From Rhodococcoides kyotonense (GTDB taxonomy: Bacteria; Actinomycetota; Actinomycetes; Mycobacteriales; Mycobacteriaceae), in assembly GCF_900188125.1 (NCBI RefSeq), contig NZ_FZOW01000013.1, forward strand, positions 119,381 to 183,380: a stretch of 64,000 bases of DNA, given 5' to 3'. The notes below the pieces were generated by a model. That model worked only from the letters and a program-made list of their open reading frames with translations. It was not told the DNA's origin and searched no databases. Each line of letters opens with the position of its first letter. Positions within the stretch are counted from its first letter, which is position 1. Positions 35,101-41,661 of this stretch are shown one piece after another. The position numbers and the translations under genes were made by a program.

Positions 35101-35720
35101 ATCGACACCATTGTCGGGCTGGCTGGGAGAAGGTGCGCCAGGTTCATCGTGAAGAAGTCGGTCCACGGGTTGGCGTGTCCGTAGGTGGCGATCTTGCCGG
35201 CCTTCACGAAGATCATGCCCAGTCCTTCGACGAGGACGACCGCCTCGACGAAGTACGCAGCCTGGAAGCGTGAGCCTGCGAAACGGGACTGACGCTCCGG
35301 CTTACGGGGATGATTGAGCTGACGAATGATGATCAGCGTCGTGATGCCGATGACCGTGCCGAGGCCGAGGATCTCGTCGACGAGGTGATACGCGGCCGTG
35401 TTTCCGATAAGAGGCCAGTGGAATTCTGGGTTGAACGTCTGGCCGTATGCCTCGAACCAGACGATGAAGCCGAGCAAGAAGCCGATCATGACGAGCCAGT
35501 GCGCCCAGCCGACGGTCCGGAACTTGACCATCTTCGTGTGCGCGACAAACTCGACCATCATCTGCTTGAAACGAGGAACGATCGGGCGCCAACGGTCAGG
35601 GGCTGGTTGGCCTAGCCGAACGATGTAGAACATCCTCAGCGCGCCGCGAATGAACGCGTACCAACACACGAGACTCAACAGCGCACCGACCGTGCCCAAC
35701 GTGATCGTCAGGGCGTTCAT
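32106..35720 (-). CDS. Membrane Fe-S reductase (GlpC/HdrD-like) with long repetitive tail
   Basis: The 1204-residue protein corresponds to M. tuberculosis Rv0338c. The N-terminal ~270 residues form a membrane cytochrome-b/NarI-like domain with five or six helices. Two 4Fe-4S clusters follow (CTECGRCQSQCP and CTTCGACVEQCP), then two CCG-type domains (GCAGAYEDR, CAHCFNALG, DPCYLGRHNKVYDAPRELM, MCCGAGGARMWMEE). The last ~400 residues are low-complexity with Lys/Pro/Ala/Gly repeats, longer than I recall for mycobacteria. It probably passes electrons between a soluble donor and the quinone pool; its true substrate is not established. ATG 35720 follows GAAAGG. Confidence 0.88.
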   Translation of the reverse strand: MNALTITLGTVGALLSLVCWYAFIRGALRMFYIVRLGQPAPDRWRPIVPRFKQMMVEFVAHTKMVKFRTVGWAHWLVMIGFLLGFIVWFEAYGQTFNPEFHWPLIGNTAAYHLVDEILGLGTVIGITTLIIIRQLNHPRKPERQSRFAGSRFQAAYFVEAVVLVEGLGMIFVKAGKIATYGHANPWTDFFTMNLAHLLPASPTMVSIFAFIKLMSGMIWLYIVGTRINWGVAWHRFTAFPNIYFKRMDDGTVALGPAKPMMSGGKVLEMEEADPDVDAFGAGKIEDFSWKGWLDFTTCTECGRCQSQCPAWNTGKPLSPKLLIMSLRDHSHAKAPYLLAGGKKDMGGDEVGLVDGEGNVDQKKLDAIPQAARDEADRKLVADAVEGGIIDPEVLWSCTTCGACVEQCPVDIEHVDHIIDMRRYQVLIESEFPSELAGLFKNLENKGNPWGQNSKDRLNWINEMDFDIPVFGQDADSFQDYEYLFWVGCAGAYEDRAKKTTKAVAELLATAGVKFMVLGADETCTGDSARRAGNEFLFQQLAMQNIETLNNVFEGVEQRKRKIVVTCAHCFNALGNEYPQVGGDYEVVHHTQLLNRLVRQKKLIPVASVSQDITYHDPCYLGRHNKVYDAPRELMAASGSNLKEMPRHGERSMCCGAGGARMWMEENIGKRINIDRVDEALETNPKKIATGCPFCRVMLTDGVTARQEGGAHEGVEVVDVAQLMLESITRVESSVLSENIKVIPREPTPEEELATEEAAEVEEQGRVEEVEVAAEGVDPEEATKKAQPAKAAGGLKMKGLAKAPGAKAPGAKAPGNAATSAEADTSSGHSADTAADASKPKGLGLAGGAKAPGGKGLQVKGKAPGAKSAAPKAAEPEAQASTSEAPAEATETKPTVKPKGLAVKSGFKKPGAKAPGKPAAAPASSDADAPSDTETPAATPDTAAAPASESMPTVKPKGLAVKSGFKKPGAKAPGKPAAAPAPTETATETPTEETPAASEAPAETSAPAQESKPTVKAKGLAVKTGYKKPGAKAPGKPAAAPQEPETQAPAEPEAQPTAETEPDAPAPAEASAPAEAASTEASAPAEAASTEASAPAEATKPTVKAKGLAVKTGYKKPGAKAPGKPAAAPAAPAEPETQAPAEPEAHTPVETEPEAPVQETTETKAEPTAEAPAETSSNGDAPAPPAAKPGGLGFRAGAKAPGRKK
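32340..33052 (-). repeat. Four in-frame repeats in the Fe-S reductase tail
   Basis: Four copies of a unit of about 30 codons encode K-P-T-V-K-(P/A)-K-G-L-A-V-K-(S/T)-G-(F/Y)-K-K-P-G-A-K-A-P-G-K-P-A-A-A-P, separated by acidic Ala/Glu/Pro/Thr spacers of varying length. Shorter K-A-P-G-A copies continue to about 33345. The alternation of strongly basic and acidic blocks suggests a disordered polyampholyte. Confidence 0.85.
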
Positions 35721-36256
35721 GTAAGCGGCCTTTCGTTCATCGGCAGCGGGGGAGCCACCTCGGGTCAGCCCGATCAGCCTAAGCCTAGCTAAGTTACCCA
35801 CCAGTAACAACTTCGATCTACTGACGGGTAACCTTGTGTAGCGCGAGTGGGTGCCGCGCTGGTCGTTCGGCGGAAGTACCTACGTCGCGGTGGGCTGAAC
35901 CGGTCGGTAGGGTGCGTCCGAACGCTCACGTTATTCCCAGGGTCCGACGGGGTGAATCGGAAGGCAGACCTAACTCGAACGCCGCCGAGCGACATGTGCG
36001 CGTCTCGAAACGGTCACGTCTGCCCCGAGAAGTGGGGGCACGGGCATCTTTCCGAGGCATTTCGAATCGCTTTGCTGGGGTTTTGCAAAGATATGGACTC
36101 GGATAGGTGCCGAGACGATAACGCTCGGTCCGACTTGTACGTTATGCTGCGACGGCACCGACATTTTCGCGGATTCAGTCTGGGTGTTTCTGCGTAGACG
36201 GGCCCCCTCATGATCGGTACTGCCAGGCTCCTGCATAGAAACGGAACATTCTCCAC
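35721..36256. promoter_or_regulatory. Divergent intergenic region of about 535 bp, no gene seen
   Basis: Short frames here lack coding features and ribosome-binding sites. The region is less GC-rich than its flanks. It should contain the promoters of the Fe-S reductase and of the secreted protein at 36257. A small hairpin (CCGAG at 36110-36114, CTCGG at 36124-36128) is present. I see no clear -35/-10 pair. Confidence 0.4.
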
Positions 36257-36919
36257 ATGAAACTCAGCAAACTGGTCGTTACGGCGGCATTCCTGGCCGC
36301 CGCGATGGGTCTCGCCAGCGGAACTGCGTATGCAGACCCGGCAGCAGACGCCCCCGCCCCCGCAGAAGACATCAACTTCGAATCGAACCTCGAGGACCGC
36401 ACGATCGTCACGACGATCGACGCCGGTGTCTTCAAGGTCGCCGACGACGGCAAGACGGTCGACGTTCTCGATCAGGCCGACAACGTCGTTGTCACCCTGC
36501 CGCTGTCCTTCAACCTGGGTGGCCTGAACTTCCCGTACGAGCAGAACGTCGACAACGACGGCAAGACTCTGCGTCTGGTCCCGCAGCTGGATCTGACGAA
36601 GGCTTCGGCTAACTCGCGCAGCATCGGAGCTACTCCGGTCGCTTCGCCCGACGAGAACCTGAAGGCACAGCAGACGTTCGCGTCGCAGCTGGGACTCGCC
36701 ACGGCCATCGGTGGTTTCACCGGCACTGCCATCGGATTCGGCATCGGCGCCATCGGCTTCCTCGGCGGCCCGGTCGCACTGGCGACTATCCCGACCTTCG
36801 CGGCCATCGGTGGCATTGTCGGCACGATCGTCGCAGGCGGACCGACCTTGGTCGTCGCTGGAATCGACCTCATCAACACGCTGAACGCTCCTCCGGGAAC
36901 CACGAAGTTCGCGAACTGA
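36257..36919 (+). CDS. Secreted or surface protein with glycine-rich hydrophobic C-terminal half
   Basis: The 220-residue protein has a Sec signal peptide (MKLSKLVVTAAFLAAAMGLASGTAYA, cleavage probably before DPAAD). The middle domain (about 45-105) has IVTTIDAGVFKV and VTLPLSFNLGG, a beta-rich pattern found in conserved actinobacterial secreted proteins of unknown function. The last third is a Gly/Ala-rich hydrophobic stretch with alternating GIGAIGFLGGP and AAIGGIVGTIVAGG that could insert in the outer (mycolic acid) membrane. No function is known to me. A strong terminator follows the gene. Confidence 0.75.
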   Translation: MKLSKLVVTAAFLAAAMGLASGTAYADPAADAPAPAEDINFESNLEDRTIVTTIDAGVFKVADDGKTVDVLDQADNVVVTLPLSFNLGGLNFPYEQNVDNDGKTLRLVPQLDLTKASANSRSIGATPVASPDENLKAQQTFASQLGLATAIGGFTGTAIGFGIGAIGFLGGPVALATIPTFAAIGGIVGTIVAGGPTLVVAGIDLINTLNAPPGTTKFAN

Positions 36920-36934
36920 TCAACCTCGAACCAA

Positions 36935-36975
36935 CAATTCAGGCCCGTCACCTCGAAGGTGACGGGCCTGAATTG
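36935..36975. terminator. Strong bidirectional terminator
   Basis: Nineteen perfectly paired bases (CAATTCAGGCCCGTCACCT / AGGTGACGGGCCTGAATTG) around a 3-base loop, 15 bp after the secreted-protein stop. AT pairs at the base of the stem give a T-run on either strand. It would also end transcripts of the small minus-strand gene at 36991-37089. Confidence 0.85.
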
Positions 36976-36990
36976 TGTTAGGGGTCGAGT

Positions 36991-37089
36991 TCAGTTGAAC
37001 GTGCCGGGGGAGGAAAGCTTGATTCCTTCGGCGATGATGGTCACGGCATAGCCGACGAGGTCGAAAGCAACTCCAAGCAATCCAAGCAT
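36991..37089 (-). CDS. Possible 32-residue membrane peptide
   Basis: A minus-strand frame from ATG 37089 to TGA 36991 encodes a 32-residue peptide of mostly hydrophobic residues (MLGLLGVAFDLVGYAVTIIA, then EGIKLSSPGTFN). That would make one short membrane helix with a polar tail. GGGAA lies 6-10 bases upstream of the ATG. It ends 15 bp before the symmetric terminator it would share with the convergent secreted-protein gene, which supports it being transcribed. I know no family, and such short frames can arise by chance. Confidence 0.4.
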   Translation of the reverse strand: MLGLLGVAFDLVGYAVTIIAEGIKLSSPGTFN

Positions 37090-37306
37090 GTGGTTCCCAT
37101 ATCTGTTCGGCGACGAGTTCGTCGTGGATATTTCGAGGGGGTCGAGCTCGTAGTGTCCGAAACGAATTATATGGCGTACGAACCGAATCGAGTGTTTCTA
37201 CAGTCGGTGTCGTGTTCCTGAAGATGACACCGACTCGCGCGTCACGATCTCCTCTGACGGCGTAAACGATCTGTGTGCCTTCGGATCTCCGAAGAGTTTG
37301 TCGGTG

Positions 37307-38953
37307 ATGGGTTGTATGGTGCGCGCCATGCGGGAATTGGGGGATTTCGGCGCGGTGCACACGCTGTCGGACCAGGCTTGTGTGTCCGGCCTGGCCGAGG
37401 TGCACGCGGCTGAAAGCGCCCTGCTCGCAGCGAAATTCACGCTCGCCGCCGAGATCGACCGCCGCGGCCTCGGGCAGCAGATCGCGTCCGTGTCCTCCAA
37501 ACGCTGGTATGCAGGCAGCGCTCGGATCTCCGACTACGCGGCCGGTCGGCACATCCAGTTCGGGTACTGGCTCTCGCTGCACACCAGCGTCGCGGACGCG
37601 TTGCGCGGCGGCCTGATTCACGCGGGCCACTTCCATGCGATCGTCGAAGGTCTGGCCACTGTCGCCGCCGCCGATGCGACTCTGACCGACGAACAACTCG
37701 CCGACGTCGTCGCCGCACTGCTGGAACTGGCGCTCGATGCCACAGCCCGTGAGGTGTCCGACCGCGCCGACAAGCTCGCGCAGGCTGCAGCCGCCGACGC
37801 CCGCATACGCTACGAACGCAGGCGCCGGGAGGACGAGGAACGCCGGCGGCGGGAGGATGAGGAGCGCCGGGGTCGGGAGGACGACGAACGCCGCCGCGGC
37901 GACAGTCCTGGATCGTCCGGGACACCGGCTGTACCGCCGGGGCCCGATGGTTTCCCGCCGGATGGTTCCCCGACTCCGGATTCACCGACTCCTGATCCTG
38001 CGCCGGCCGATTCTGCGGCGTCGGATGCTGTGCCGTTGGGTCCGCCGCCGGTGCCATTGTCGGAGAACACTGCGCTCAACAAGCTCGATCTAATTCCGCT
38101 GGTCAACGGTCGTACCCGGGTGACCGGTGATCTGGACAAGTTGACGGCGGAGAAGCTGCGGGCGTCGTTGTCGCCGTTGACCGCACCGGTGCCCGGGCCG
38201 AGCGGTGAACCCGACCCGCGGACACCGAGCCAACGCCGCGCCGACGGACTCTCCCGTCTACTCGACCTGTACATGCAGGGTGGACGGTCGCCGGTGCAGG
38301 GAGGGGTCCGGGCGAACGTGAACCTGATCGTCACCCTCCGCGACCTCCTGCGCAACCGAGGCTCAGACGACACCACCGACTGTGATGTCGGTGGAAGAAA
38401 ACACGAGGGCAGCAACACTTCTCGGGAGAGGAACGCATCGGAGGGCGTTGTAGGTTCCGAGGGCACTGGAGGTTCGGAGGGCGTTGCGGGTTCGGAGGGC
38501 GCTGGGGGTTCGGAGGATCCGCAGTGGCCGTTCCTGCTGTCGTGGACCGGGGCTGTCAGTCGGCAACTGGCCGAGATGCTGTCCTGTGATTCCGATCTGA
38601 CGCCGGTGATCGTCGACGGCGCTGGTGTGCCGTTGGCGATGGGCCGCACCGAGCGCTTGGTGCCCGCTCATCTGCGGGCTGCGGTGGTGATCCGTGACCG
38701 CGGGTGCGTGATGTGTGGCCGGGCGGCACAGTGGTGCGTAGTGCATCATGTGGTCTATTGGTCGGACGGCGGTGCGACGGATCTGCACAATTCGGCGTTG
38801 GTGTGCACCGAATGCCATCACCTGATCCACGACACCGACTGGCAGCTACTGATGGGACAGGACGGGCACCCCTACTCCATCCCACCGGCGAGCGTCGACC
38901 CCGAGCGAACACCACGACCCAGCTACCACCGCAGGCGAAAACCCGCGGCCTAG
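37307..38953 (+). CDS. DUF222/HNH endonuclease (13E12 repeat family)
   Basis: The roughly 548-residue protein has an N-terminal DUF222 region (AAESALLAAKFTLAAEIDRRGL, GHFHAIVEGLATV) and a C-terminal HNH nuclease: RDRGCVMCGRAAQWCVVHHVVYWSDGGATDLHNSALVCTECHHLIHD, with two C-x-x-C pairs, the HH pair and the Asn and His of HNH. Between them lie a charged Arg/Glu segment (about 170-200), a Pro/Asp-rich linker and a Gly-Ser-Glu-Gly repeat (about 380-402). The family is present in many copies in Mycobacteriales. It is nucleic-acid related; its biological role is not settled. Several possible starts (TTG 37298, ATG 37307, 37316, 37328) cannot be separated; GAAGAG precedes 37307. Confidence 0.85.
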   Translation: MGCMVRAMRELGDFGAVHTLSDQACVSGLAEVHAAESALLAAKFTLAAEIDRRGLGQQIASVSSKRWYAGSARISDYAAGRHIQFGYWLSLHTSVADALRGGLIHAGHFHAIVEGLATVAAADATLTDEQLADVVAALLELALDATAREVSDRADKLAQAAAADARIRYERRRREDEERRRREDEERRGREDDERRRGDSPGSSGTPAVPPGPDGFPPDGSPTPDSPTPDPAPADSAASDAVPLGPPPVPLSENTALNKLDLIPLVNGRTRVTGDLDKLTAEKLRASLSPLTAPVPGPSGEPDPRTPSQRRADGLSRLLDLYMQGGRSPVQGGVRANVNLIVTLRDLLRNRGSDDTTDCDVGGRKHEGSNTSRERNASEGVVGSEGTGGSEGVAGSEGAGGSEDPQWPFLLSWTGAVSRQLAEMLSCDSDLTPVIVDGAGVPLAMGRTERLVPAHLRAAVVIRDRGCVMCGRAAQWCVVHHVVYWSDGGATDLHNSALVCTECHHLIHDTDWQLLMGQDGHPYSIPPASVDPERTPRPSYHRRRKPAA

Positions 38954-39006
38954 ACCGTGATACGCGGCTGCGTGTCGAAACCTTCGACACGTGGCCGTAA
39001 TACACC

Positions 39007-39041
39007 GATGGGCCACCGCAGCGTCGCCGCGGTGGCCCATC
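39007..39041. terminator. Bidirectional terminator-like hairpin
   Basis: GATGGGCCACCGC and GCGGTGGCCCATC pair perfectly over 13 bp with a 9-base loop, between the convergent DUF222/HNH and serine protease genes. Confidence 0.75.
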
Positions 39042-39069
39042 ACTCCCAGGAAGGGAACAGATATGTCGA

Positions 39070-40386
39070 TCAGTCGACGGGTGCTGTCCGAATCGTGGTG
39101 CCGGTCTCGGATGCGATCGCGCCGATCGGAATGCCAAGGCTCGCAGTGCCTCCGAAGTGCGCGAGCGCGAGGTTCGCCTCGGTGCAGTCCGGGGCGCCAC
39201 CGCTGTTGGAGCCGCTGGTGATTCCGAGCGCGAGCGTTCCCGTGACGATCGCGCCGCCGCTGTCACCGGACAACGTGCATGCGGTGCTGGCGAATCCACG
39301 AACGGTGCGGCTCGTACCGTCGTCCATGAACAACTGCGTCTCCACACGGTCGGCGGCGATCACGCCACACGTGAACGACGACGACTGACCCGACTTGCAC
39401 ACCGGCGCTCCGACAACCGGATCGGCGGTACCGGTGATGGTGACCGTGCTGCCGTTGGCGCCGCGCACCGTCGGGCGGTCGAGCCCGGACGCAACTGCCT
39501 TGTCGTTCAACGAGATGACCGACCAGTCGAGCGCGTTGCCGGTACCGAGGCTCGAACGCTGGAACTCGCCGATCTGGGTGCTGTTGTGGACGTCCGCAGG
39601 ATTCGGCAGGTAGACGGGAGCGCCACCTGCACCGGTTTCGGCGTTCGGGTTGCAGTGGCCCGCACTGAGATTGACCGGGTCACCCGAGCCGTCGACCGCG
39701 TTGAAGCCGAACGAGCAGATGCTGATGTCGGTCGTCGGCACGTCCGCGATGGGTGCGGGCGTCGTGACATAGGTGTCGCCACCCATCGGTGACGGATCAG
39801 CCGGCTGGTTCGCGCCAGGAGAAAGGATGACCTTCAGATTCGCCAACAGCGTGGGGATGTTCAGTGCGCGGCCGACCGGGCTGTTCGCGATGTCGATGAC
39901 GACCCGGTTGTCCAGGAAGTCGATCGACGTTCCGTTGACCTGACTCGAGACCTCACGGGGGAGCGAGGCGATCCACTTGTTCAGTTCACCCAGAGACTGT
40001 TCCAGACCATCCGCCGAGACCGGGCGCTGCTCGGTGCCGAATCCATCCTTGGCGACTGCGCGTGCTGCGTCCTGCGACGTGACTGCGACGACGGCCTGGC
40101 CGTCCTCGCCGATCCATGCGCCCGCGAAGTCGCCGGGGCGCGAAGCGCGGAAGTCGGACGCATACGTCGACAACTCCTGTGCGCGTGCGGCGCGGTCCAG
40201 GTACTCCTGCGGTGAGATCTTCAGATCCCGGACCACTGCGTCGGCAAGCTCCTGCGGAAGCTGATCCGCCGAACCCTGTACGACGGTGCCTTCGGGGGCA
40301 GCCGAGGCGGGAGTGGAGAAAGTAGCAAAAAACAACAACGCCGAAGATCCGATCACTGCGGCGCGCAGTGCCCCCGTGTTACGCAT
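39070..40386 (-). CDS. Secreted S1 family serine protease (chymotrypsin fold)
   Basis: The 438-residue protein has a signal peptide (VIGSSALLFFATFSTPASA, cleavage before APEG) and a pro-region of about 170 residues. The chymotrypsin-like domain follows, with the triad readable as His in LSAGHCN, Asp in ALDWSVI and Ser in TLSGDSGGAIV. Three Cys pairs would form disulfides (CSFGF/GHC, CKSG/TCG, CTLS/CTE). It resembles alpha-lytic-type or streptogrisin-type proteases made as zymogens and is probably exported to the envelope or medium. The family context does not predict a specific target. Confidence 0.9.
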   Translation of the reverse strand: MRNTGALRAAVIGSSALLFFATFSTPASAAPEGTVVQGSADQLPQELADAVVRDLKISPQEYLDRAARAQELSTYASDFRASRPGDFAGAWIGEDGQAVVAVTSQDAARAVAKDGFGTEQRPVSADGLEQSLGELNKWIASLPREVSSQVNGTSIDFLDNRVVIDIANSPVGRALNIPTLLANLKVILSPGANQPADPSPMGGDTYVTTPAPIADVPTTDISICSFGFNAVDGSGDPVNLSAGHCNPNAETGAGGAPVYLPNPADVHNSTQIGEFQRSSLGTGNALDWSVISLNDKAVASGLDRPTVRGANGSTVTITGTADPVVGAPVCKSGQSSSFTCGVIAADRVETQLFMDDGTSRTVRGFASTACTLSGDSGGAIVTGTLALGITSGSNSGGAPDCTEANLALAHFGGTASLGIPIGAIASETGTTIRTAPVD

Positions 40387-40478
40387 GAAATCCCTTCATC
40401 GGGTCTGGGTGTCAGCGCCCCACCTTAGGGCATGACCGTGTGCAGCCGGCACCGGCGCTGGTCAGCATGCGCGGGGGG

Positions 40479-41576
40479 TCAGTTGGAAGTAGTCGACTGC
40501 TGTGCCGGGACCGATTCGGCCGGGGGAGTGTCGGTCTCGTCCTCGTCCTCGTCGACGGGGTCCGGGTCGGTCTCCCCGGGCACCTCCACCTCGGGCTCGG
40601 CCGACGGTGACGGTTCCTCTTCGGTGCGATCCGGGTTGGTGACGTCGGGCGTCGTGGTGTCTGCTGCGGGTCGCGTCGACAGCGGTTCTTCGACGGGCGG
40701 GGCAATGGTCTCGACGGTCGTCGTCTCGACCGGCGGAGCGATCACGACGGGTACCTCGGGCTCGATGATGGGCACGACCGTCGGGAAGGGCAGTTGTGGT
40801 GCGGGCACGGACGCCGTCGTGGTCGGGACTGCGAGGTCCGCGCTCTCTATGGTCGGGACGGTAGCCGTGTCGGAACTCCGTAGCGCCAGGGCCGTGACGC
40901 CCGCGGCGAGGGTGAGGACCGCGGCGAATCCGGCGGCAAAGTACAGCGGAGTGCGCGACGCCTGTCGCCGAGCGCCCGCGACGAGAATTTCCTCGGTCAC
41001 GGCGTCGACGGGGTAGTGCCCAGCCATCGATGCAGCACCCCGGGCCGCGGCAATGCCGGAGTCGGATCCCGCCCAGGTCGACAAGGTGCTCTCGGACCAC
41101 GCCCGCAGTGCTTCTGCTTCCGACACGAGCGCGACGTGCCCGAGGCCGTGGACGTTCATGGATTCGCGGACGTCGGCGATGTGCTCGGCAGTCCAGTGCG
41201 CGGGGTAGCTGGCCGCCGCGGCGAGTGCGTCGAATTTGTTGCCGGTCGAGGTAGCAACTTCGGTGAGGAGGCACAGCAGTGTCATCGCGGTCAGGTCCGA
41301 CGGGCTGTATCCCGATGCCTGCTGGGTGTCGACGTCACCGACGAACCCGGTGAACTCGGCGGCGTACGCATCCTCGGTGCCGCCGAGCGACGCGGATCCG
41401 TCACCGTGAACGAACAATACGGTCGGGTGCAGCGACGCGATGTGCAGCGACGGGTTGGAACGCAGCGGGTGCGACACAGCCGCGATGGATCGGTCGTCGT
41501 CGACGTACAACCCGACGTCGGGGAGCGCTTCATCCACGACGGAGCCCTGGTCGGGCTGCGTGTATCGGTTGTACAT
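40479..41576 (-). CDS. Core-deleted Hsp70-like membrane protein (paralogue 3)
   Basis: The 365-residue protein keeps parts of the Hsp70-like fold of its neighbours. DALAAAASYPAHWTAEHI and HVALVSEAEALRAW match the strands before the phosphate-2 motif of the paralogues, and SGIAAARGAASMAG matches the end of their ATPase domain. The block between them, with phosphate-2 and the adenosine motif, is deleted, and phosphate-1 reads VGLYVDDDRSIAAV. It cannot be an ATPase. One membrane segment (211-232) and a 130-residue Pro/Thr/Glu/Asp-rich extracytoplasmic tail remain. GGTAGAGA precedes ATG 41576. It lies 85 bp downstream of the LuxR-type gene, probably in the same operon. Confidence 0.7.
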   Translation of the reverse strand: MYNRYTQPDQGSVVDEALPDVGLYVDDDRSIAAVSHPLRSNPSLHIASLHPTVLFVHGDGSASLGGTEDAYAAEFTGFVGDVDTQQASGYSPSDLTAMTLLCLLTEVATSTGNKFDALAAAASYPAHWTAEHIADVRESMNVHGLGHVALVSEAEALRAWSESTLSTWAGSDSGIAAARGAASMAGHYPVDAVTEEILVAGARRQASRTPLYFAAGFAAVLTLAAGVTALALRSSDTATVPTIESADLAVPTTTASVPAPQLPFPTVVPIIEPEVPVVIAPPVETTTVETIAPPVEEPLSTRPAADTTTPDVTNPDRTEEEPSPSAEPEVEVPGETDPDPVDEDEDETDTPPAESVPAQQSTTSN

Positions 41577-41661
41577 GTCGATGTCTCTACCTTGGGTCTG
41601 GCCATGGCGAACCGGACGGCGCACCTCACTGTCCGTGATGTCGCAATCGAGAGCCCGGAAG

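Noticed and set aside
33237..35273. 678-codon plus-strand frame opposite the Fe-S reductase
   Set aside because: Antisense shadow of a strongly conserved Fe-S protein; no ribosome-binding site or domain.
35775..35810. DtxR/IdeR-type iron box upstream of the Fe-S reductase
   Set aside because: TTAGCTAGGCTTAGGC shares some bases with the iron-box consensus but the second half does not form the palindrome; too degenerate to call.
35847..36197. Short open frames on both strands in the 35.8-36.2 kb gap
   Set aside because: No ribosome-binding site, no hydrophobic or domain pattern, and codon use unlike the neighbours.
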